Shown here in pieces: positions 56,101 to 64,000 of a DNA stretch of 64,000 bases (its first letter is position 1; each line of letters starts with the position of its first letter). The notes under the pieces are model-generated. The model did no database searches, had not been told where the DNA came from, and saw nothing but the letters and a program-made list of their open reading frames with translations. Where the stretch lies: assembly GCA_024734495.1 (NCBI GenBank), contig JALMQS010000187.1, positions 4,282,013 through 4,346,012 on the forward strand. The letters are read 5' to 3'. The stretch is from Forficula auricularia (Eukaryota; Arthropoda; Insecta; Dermaptera; Forficulidae). The position numbers and the translations under genes are program-made.

Positions 56101-57090
56101 ATAGGAGCACTATCAACCCGGTCTTAAAATTTGTAAAATGAATAGAAGTTTAAACTAAAAAATTATCAAAAAAATCTAAGAATAACTACTTACAATTTCA
56201 AAAACAAGATTAAAATTTTCAAACTCAAAATTGCATATAAAAACACTATAATTTTTTTGTATTTTTTTCTAAAAATTATGTGAAAAACAAATATTAAAAA
56301 AAAATTAAGTTTGAACCATTTTTGAAGAAGTGGAGCGAAAAACAGAAATTCGATATCTTTTAAACCTGTGATCAAAAATATTTCAAAATTTACTAGGAAG
56401 AGTTTTTTGATGGGTATTAAAAAATGTCAAAAAATGAAGGAAATCAAAAACTAAAATTTTTCAAACCTTCCGATTTGGCGTGGAATGCCCCAAATGTATC
56501 ACGTATAAAAACTAGAAACATATTTTTTTTTATTTATTTTTTTTATTTGTAAAGATATATAAAATTAAAAAATTATAATTACGAAGAACTAACGAAGAAG
56601 GCTGATATTAATCTTAGATCTTGGTTTGTTTTATATATCTGAAGGGGTCGCCCCCTCCCTGCCTCCCAGAAGTCGAAACCAAAAAAATTATAAAACCGTT
56701 CGTATTAAATAAATAATGAACGATCGAAAGTGAATGCAATTTTTAAGTATTATACAACAGAGTTTTTATTCACCTTTAATAATTACAGAAATCAGTGAAA
56801 AAAATTGAAAATCTGATCATTGGTCCTCAATTTTATTTAAAATTCTCGATTTTGAGGCAGAAAAAATTAATTTCTCAATTATATATTTATTCTAGGTACG
56901 ATTGAATATTCTTAAAAGAGTTTGGAAAATGTATTTGTATTAAAACATAATGCAAAATATCAATATGTCAGAAATTACATTTTAATATATGAACAAGTGG
57001 AATTGTATTTATTTAAATGGATTTTAGCTTACCTTAGTGATCTTGGTATATTCTCTTGCTTCCAGATGTTTTAGGTGTGTGGAATGAAGC
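53170..57090. other. AT-rich intergenic DNA with repeat fragments
   Basis: It contains a copy of the 44,280 family (54,240-54,350), a stretch at about 55,870-56,560 related to the large foldback (GATTTGGCGTGGAATGCCCC near 56,470 matches 51,231), and a copy of the 52,570-52,702 repeat at 56,705-56,790. A run of about 21 A lies at 53,287-53,307. No supported gene. Confidence 0.5.
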
Positions 57091-57093
57091 TAA

Positions 57094-57906
57094 CACTAGA
57101 ACGCCCGGATGCCGTCAATTTGACGACTTGCATTTTTCAACACTCAAACTAAATAAAATCATTCTGTTTCTTTTTATTTAATATTTTTATATTTTTTCTA
57201 ATAATAAATATAATTCTATTATCAATTTATATATTAAAAATACATATTAATATATTACATTTTAATTTTTTAATTATGAATTATCCGGTGTAATATGTTT
57301 TAAAATTTCTAATATTTCAGCTTCACTGAGACCTCATGCCATTATAAATAATATTGAAATAAAAAAAAACAAATATACGAAGTAAACTCACGAGAAATTG
57401 AGAGAGAAATTTGTTGTTGATAATATATATATATATATGTATTTCAAAACAGTAGGTTCCCTCGAAATGTTGTAAAATAATAAAGTGAATCATCAAAAGA
57501 TAAAAAAAAAAATTGACATAAAGAAACACAATTTTTTTATTTTACCCCAAGTTTTTCAAGGGAAGATTATAAATTAAAAAAAAAAAGGCAGAACAAAAAA
57601 TAATCTGAGGGTCAAAAAGGATGGAAATGTTCCAAAAAAAGAATGGGAATTATTCATACTTGAAAAATTAATTTAAAATATAAAAATTGGGATAAAAAAG
57701 TGTTACCGTCAAATTGACGGCTTTTGGAGCGTTCTTGGTAAATCCATACTAAATAAAAATTAATAGGGTGCTATTTTTTTTATTAGAAAGCTATTCAAAA
57801 ATGATTAAAAGTCAGCGAGTTTCAAAGTTCTAACTTAAATAGTAACGAAATGAAAGAGAAATGAAATGTGAAAACCGTCAAATTGACGGCTTCGGGCGTT
57901 CTAGTG
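57094..57906. mobile_element. piggyBac-type MITE
   Basis: The ends are CACTAGAACGCCCG on both sides (inverted), with TTAA at 57,907-57,910 and a mutated CTAA at 57,090-57,093. Three copies of the palindrome CGTCAA(A/T)TTGACG occur at about 57,114, 57,708 and 57,873. The CACTAGA...GCCCG termini and TTAA target are typical for piggyBac-mobilised elements. No transposase. Confidence 0.75.
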
Positions 57907-58048
57907 TTAAAAGAGATAATATAGAAATGTAAATAATGTTGAATTTGATTCTAGATTATTTTGATTTTTCCTTTTTTTCACGATGCAAGGGTTCAATTTT
58001 ATGTAAAGAGGTTGTATTCTCTTGAATCAATTTCATTATTAGAAAAAA

Positions 58049-59949
58049 TAAACTGCAATGGATCGTTGCTAAACTTTATCCAAATTCATTTGAAATATTA
58101 ATATGTTTGTTCCTTTATTATTAATCAGATATCACTTGCAATTTGTAGTTCATATTGAAATTAATTCAAAAATAATTCTCATTTAAGAGTCGAGGAATAA
58201 CCATCCTACATTGGATTTTTGACGTTTCGGTTTTTATTGGTAACCATTGCTGAAGACATAGAGGAATCGACTTAAAATCAAAAATAGCCATCGATTCTCA
58301 TCTAATACTTGAGGAATAACAATTCTACATTAGGTTTTTGACGTTTCGATTATTATTGGTAACCATTGCTGAAGACATGGAGGAAACGACTTAAAATAAA
58401 AAATAACGATCGATTCTTATCTAATACTAGAGGAATAACCTTATTGAATTCCATTTTTGATGTTTTGACTATTAATGGAAACCTCTACTGAAAATGTAGA
58501 AGAATCGACTTAAAATCAAAAAGACTAAATTCTTTTATGGCAAATAACTCAAGCTTGAGTTGTTTGCCAAAAAAGAATTTAGTCTTTTTGATTTTAAGTC
58601 GATTCTTCTACATTTTCAGTAGAGGTTTCCATTAATAGTCAAAACATCAAAAATGGAATTCAATAAGGTTATTCCTCTAGTATTAGATAAGAATCGATCG
58701 TTATTTTTTATTTTAAGTCGTTTCCTCCATGTCTTCAGCAATGGTTACCAATAATAATCGAAACGTCAAAAACCTAATGTAGAATTGTTATTCCTCAAGT
58801 ATTAGATGAGAATCGATGGCTATTTTTGATTTTAAGTCGATTCCTCTATGTCTTCAGCAATGGTTACCAATAAAAACCGAAACGTCAAAAATCCTATATA
58901 GAATGATTATTCCTCAAGTACTAGATGAGAATCAATCGCTATTTTTGGTTTAAAGTTGATTTCTCTATGTCTTCAGGAATGGTTACTAATAAAAACCGAA
59001 ACGTCAAAAATCCAATATAGAATGATTATTCCTCAAGTACTAGATGAGAATCGATCGTTATTTTTGATTTTAAGTCGATTCCTCCAAGTCTTCAGCAATG
59101 GTTACCAATAAAAACCGAAACGTCAAAAATCCAATATAGAATGGTTATTCCTCAAGTATTAGATGAGAATCAATCGCTATTTTTGGTTTAAAGTCGATTC
59201 CTCTATGTCTTCTGCAAAGGTAAGGGATAAGAAAACAACGCAGTTGCTATGGTTACTTATAAAATTTCCTCCCAAATTTTTAGCATTTCACAGAGAGAAG
59301 CCTATCCATTCTTATTTAAGCAAGGCTAAATGAGCTATATTAAAAGGTTCAAATGAATAAATTTTAAAGAATTTAAAAAATTAAAAAAGTACTCTCTTAC
59401 TCTAGAGTAAAGTACTTTAAAATATAATTTTACTAAAATCTTTATTTATCCTTTTTTGTGGTCCCCAAGGTACTTAATTAGGATATTAAATCTCATCAAA
59501 ATTGGTTAAGTCATTTTCAAGATATTTAGAAAAAACTAAAAAAGTACTGAAATAAAGTACTAATGTTTGTGGGCCGATATGTACCAAAAACTAATCAGCG
59601 CTTCATTTTGTTAAACTAATGGTAGGTTTTCAATTTCATTTCAATCGGTGCAACGGTGTGGAAAAAATCGTGGGCCAAAAAAGCGATAACATACATACAT
59701 CCATCCATACATACATCCATCCATACGCACGCACTAAATGAAAAAATCGCCCTTTTTGGCCTCTCGACGAGACCCCATGTAATTTTTGACAAAACCGTCA
59801 CGTGTTAAAATTCAACCTAATTGAATACTACAATTTGTGACTTTAATTGAATCCATGGGTTCCGTAGTCTTTACCTGAGGACCCTTTGAAGGCACGCTTG
59901 CCCCGAGAGCGATTACAATACTTTACCCATGCTTTGCATTGGATAAAGT
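58049..59949 (-). mobile_element. HINE-like element, full copy, minus strand
   Basis: Same family as 12,689-15,022 in reverse: the GCAAC-hairpin end at 58,049-58,070 (one base changed, so the hairpin is weakened) and the ACTTTATCC end at 59,941-59,949. The palindromic minisatellite spans about 58,190-59,215, centred on CTCAAGCTTGAG at about 58,552. The CATC/CATA microsatellite lies at about 59,690-59,725. Confidence 0.65.
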
Positions 59950-62690
59950 AAAAATTCACACACTATACTGGGGATATAGGATAGATGTGGAGATCTAGAT
60001 GGACCAGCAGAGGAGGGAGTTTAATGGGGTTAGGGGTTGATTATGGAAGTAGCAGTGGCGGATCTTGTCGCAGGACGTACACCAACTGAGTAATTCCTCC
60101 GACTTGCCTCACTTATATTATAAGTACCATAAGTGCGGCGACGACTTTATTTTTAGAATCCCCAAAAATGAAATTGTAATCTTATCATTCATTTAATTAC
60201 AATATGAGTTTGCCATTTTTAAAATGGCTGCTCATTATGGAGTCTTTCTGTTTCGCTATTTAAAATTATATCATCTTTTTCAAATTGAATATATATATAC
60301 CTACTAGGCACTTTAATTTTTTATATGATTTTTACTTTATTTTTTAATGAATAGATACCAACTAATATTTTTCATGAAATTATTTTGCAGAGGGATTATT
60401 TTTTAATTCATATTTATTTTTTTACATTACTAACAAGTAATAAATAGTAAATATTTATTAAAATAAAGATGATAAATAAATAAATAATTATAATTAAGAG
60501 TCAAGATTTTAACATTCTAAAAATTTAAAACTTTAAAATCTCAAATGGCCGATAGCCTAAGTGTTTTGATAGAAGTAGATCTGTCTTCTCCCTAAATTTT
60601 CGACTTTCTAATTGAGAATTTTGGACTTACCTTTTTTCTAGAGTGAATTTTAATGTCCTAATATAGAAAAGATGAAATTACTAGATTATTTAATAAAATT
60701 TAATGGAAAAAAGGTATAGAGTTCATAAAAATAGTTAATGATTATTGGTGGGGGTTACTTTTTATGAAACTTGGGGGGGGGGGGGGTCATTAAGCTAGGG
60801 GAGGATGGGCAGTCCTGTCATATAAAATGTATTCCGATATGGATCTCATCCTAAGGATTGAAAATAACAATATAATTATTATCGACATATTTGACAAGTC
60901 AAAGATTAGAATTAAGAATAGTTTTATCCGAAAGATTTACTAAAAATCCTAATAATCAAAGATAAGTGAAGTAAAAACAAAATTTAAAAATATAAATTAC
61001 TAGGTAGGTTTCACAAAATAATTTATTTACGATTAAAAATAGGCGAAAATCCGTTTCATAATTCACCTGATGGAATGATTATATTGTAGCCCCTTCGAAA
61101 GTTGTTGTTGTCGGTGAGAAAAAATAAAAGAAAAAATCACACAACGTGCAGGAAAATTATTTTTCTTTTATTATTTATTTATAGAAACAGATACATGTTT
61201 AGACAGGAAACCCTTGTCATCATCAGTTTGAAAAATTTTTTACAAAATAAAACCATGAGCAAAGAATTAAAGATTACTTTAAAATAATCACATAAAATAA
61301 AAATAGTTGACAAAATTCCACATACCTCTGTCTATAAAATGCAAGTAATCATGACCAAAGGTACATGACGACTTAAATACATAATGCGTTGATCAGTCAT
61401 GTCCTTATAAAAATAATTTATTTACTTTATTAATATGTTTCACCTAGAATATACCATTCTACTTTCTCTCTTAACAAAAATGATGAGTGAATTTATTTTT
61501 TAAATATTTTTATAAATAGGCTTTTAGCCCGATTATAAACTAAATAAATAAGACGGAGAATATATTTGTTTTTAAAATTGATGGATCTCTGAAATTAATT
61601 GAATTATCGGAACCACTAAAATATTCACTTTCAAATCACCCACCACAAACACACACTTTTTAGTCAGAAGAAAGAAAAAATTTCAGGGGTTATAAAATTT
61701 TGTTTAATGATTTCTCTAATTCTATTATTTTTTTGTGAGAAGATCTCGTCAGAATGCATGACGTTTCGATACCTTTTATGGAGTTATTTTTAAGGACTGT
61801 GGGGAAAGGCTTATATCTAATTTATTATAGATATAGATAGACTATTTTAGCTTCTTCAGCACGTAAAGGTTTTATACAAATAATTTCTTTTAAGATAGAA
61901 ATTACAAATTTTATTTTAACTCTACAAAAATGAGTAAACAACGCATTGACCAGGTCATACAAAATATATGCTTAATGATATCTGAAAATATCATTTTTGG
62001 AGGGTGAATTTATTTCATCAATTCCAATATTAATAAATATCTATATATGGCTTCATTTATTAAGGAGACTATTTAGTTTTACGTATTTAGATGCTGTGTC
62101 CCGTATATTTTGAAACAATAAAATTGTCCCCTTTTTAAACTAGTGTCCCGTAAAAGTCCCGTTTTTAAGTAATACTTATAATTTATAATATGTAAAACAC
62201 CCATGACCATGTTTGTTTACCAATTTCCACTTAAATTTCACCATTACTGGCCAACCTTTGAGGTACACAAATTTATATAATGACCTTTATTAAAAACATT
62301 TAATTTAAAACAGAAAAGTTAATATGACTGAAATGTCTAAAATCAATAGTTTACGCGTTAAAAAATATTCCAATATTGTAGACTGAATGGACTTGAATCA
62401 ATAACAAATGTCTCTCTGATGGGGCGAGACATCCTCTCGATATAACAAAAAAATTATAAATGAGAAAGAAATCGAACTTATTTAATCGATTTAATCTATC
62501 TTGAGGTTTATAATAACTTTTTTAATATAAAAAAATAGCATTTTGATTAAGAATTTTGTAGTTTAAAAGAAATTGTATGAAAAGACTCAATTGCTTCCCC
62601 GGGAGGAATCAACTAGAAATGGCAAAAAGTTTTATTTTTTCTCATTAGATATTTATTCAAATCTATTGAAATTTCATATCAATGTGTTTT
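59950..62690. other. Intergenic DNA with one decayed module
   Basis: Mostly AT-rich. At 61,203-61,232 (minus strand) CTGATGATGACA ... TGTC TAAAC is the module with GAAAC changed to TAAAC. Flanking sequence at about 61,005 and 61,440 hints at inverted arms of a decayed foldback. A G run lies at about 60,773-60,786. No gene was recognised. Confidence 0.45.
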
Positions 62691-62699
62691 TTTCATTTA

Positions 62700-63262
62700 T
62701 TTTTTATATCAAATAATTATTATTTAGAAATTTACAATTTAAAGGGTAGTTTATTTAAAGTTCAATTTGAAAAAACGCTAATAACTCTGTTGAATTTTTT
62801 TTTAAATTTTGAAATTAATAGGTATTATAAAACAATTAATTATTAATAATTTAATTCAATTTTGAACGAAATCGATTCAGTACTTTTTGAGAAAATCGTC
62901 AAAAACCTCGAAAACCGTCTATGAAAGGCCGTTTTAGAAACTTTTTAAAATCCATCTCCATGTCACAAGTCAATGTTTCGTTTCATATGACTTTTTTAAC
63001 TTTTTTTCAAACCCATCTCGTGTTTTCAAAAAACATCGTTTTTGACGGTTCAGATGGTTTTTAGCCATTTTCTCAAAAAGTATTTGATCAATTTCGTTCA
63101 AAATTGAATCTAAATATTAATAATTAATTGTTTTATAATATCTATTAATTTCAGATTTTTAAAAAATATTTTAACGGAGTTGTTAGCGTTTTTTTCAAAT
63201 TGGACTTCAAATAAACTACCCTTTTAAAATGCAAATTTTCTAATAATAATTATTTGAAATAA
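62700..63262. repeat. Foldback element with ~200-bp arms
   Basis: The arms (about 62,700-62,905 and 63,060-63,262) are inverted copies containing AAAGGGTAGTTTATTTAAAG and AATTGAACGAAATCGATTCA-like sequence. It adjoins the HINE-like element that starts at about 63,277. Confidence 0.75.
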
Positions 63263-63276
63263 AAAGATAAATGAAA

Positions 63277-64000
63277 TAAACTGGAACGGATCGTTGCTAA
63301 ACTTTATCCAAATTCATTTGAAATATTAATATGTTTGTTCCTTTATTATTAATCAGATATCACTTGCAATTTGTAGTTCATATTGACATTAATTCAAAAA
63401 TAATTCTCATTTAATAGTCGAGGAATAACCATTCTACATTGTATTTTTGACATTTCGGTTATTATTGGTAACCATTGCTGAGGACATGGAGGAATCGACT
63501 TAAAATCAAAAATAACGATTGATTCGCATCTAATACTAGAGGAATAACCTTATTGCATTCCATTTTTGATGTTTTGACTATTAATGGCAACCTCTTCTGA
63601 AAACGTGGAAGAACAGACTTAAAATCAAAAAGACTAAATTCTTTTATGGCAAACAACTCAAGCTTGAGTTGTTTGCCATAAAAGAATTTAGTCTTTTATT
63701 TATTGTTTATTTATTTATTTATTCAAACTTTAGTTGTTTACCTTAAGTTGTTTAGTCTTTTTGATTTTAAGTACGATTCTTCCACGTTTTTCAGTAGAGG
63801 TTGCCATTAATGGTCAAAACATCAAAAATGGAATGCAATAAGGTTATTCCTCTAGTATTAGATAAGAATCGATCGTTATTTTTGATTTTATGTCGATTCC
63901 TCCATGTCTTCAGCAATGGTTACCAATAATAATCGAAACGTCAAAAACCTAATATAGAATTGTTATTCCTCAAGTATTAGATGAGAATCAATCGCTATTT
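63277..64000 (-). mobile_element. HINE-like element, truncated by the window end
   Basis: The hairpin-end block at 63,277-63,420 matches 58,049-58,190. The minisatellite follows with its palindrome centre CTCAAGCTTGAG at about 63,661, and inverted units run off the window. A short TTTATTTATTTATT insertion lies next to the centre. Confidence 0.65.

Overview
This is eukaryotic, very AT-rich, repeat-dense DNA, most probably from an insect or another arthropod. The evidence is spliceosomal introns, a conserved F-box/LRR gene, and the transposon mixture: Tc1/mariner, Helitron, Helentron-like, hAT, TTAA-site elements, non-LTR and Penelope-like pieces. I cannot name the order or species.

Only one gene is well supported: a seven-exon FBXL6 (F-box and leucine-rich-repeat protein 6) orthologue on the + strand at 18,249-34,868. 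Exon 1 encodes a long disordered N-terminal region with AT-hook-like and basic/acidic stretches plus the start of the F-box. Exon 2 completes the F-box. Exons 3-7 encode the LRR array, and exon 7 adds an acidic Ser/Thr-rich tail with three SUMO-type motifs. All joins are in frame except exon 6/exon 7, which is one base short with the visible GT/AG sites. The introns are packed with mobile elements, including an apparently intact Tc1 (DD34E) transposon in intron 2 and a set of nested insertions in intron 4.

Region 1-18 kb holds foldback (inverted-repeat) elements, Helitron-like elements with C-rich arrays, a tRNA-derived SINE, a TTAA-flanked MITE and a 2.3 kb Helentron/HINE-like element whose core is a palindromic 119-bp minisatellite. 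Region 35-64 kb is similar: a LINE reverse-transcriptase relic, a mariner-type relic inside a foldback, an hAT element with a perfect 8-bp target duplication, a piggyBac-type MITE, long palindromes and two further HINE-like copies. Two unidentified exon-like ends lie near 52.7-53.0 kb.

The most interesting signal cuts across these repeats. Many different foldback elements carry the same small RNA-like module, CUGANGA, one base, a short hairpin, then GAAAC, which resembles the catalytic core of hammerhead ribozymes known from Penelope-like elements and retrozymes. One copy (27,798-27,832) also has a short helix III followed by GUC and a plausible helix I. Its 327-bp carrier is flanked by a 15-bp target duplication, and the uninterrupted arm of the surrounding palindrome provides its empty site.
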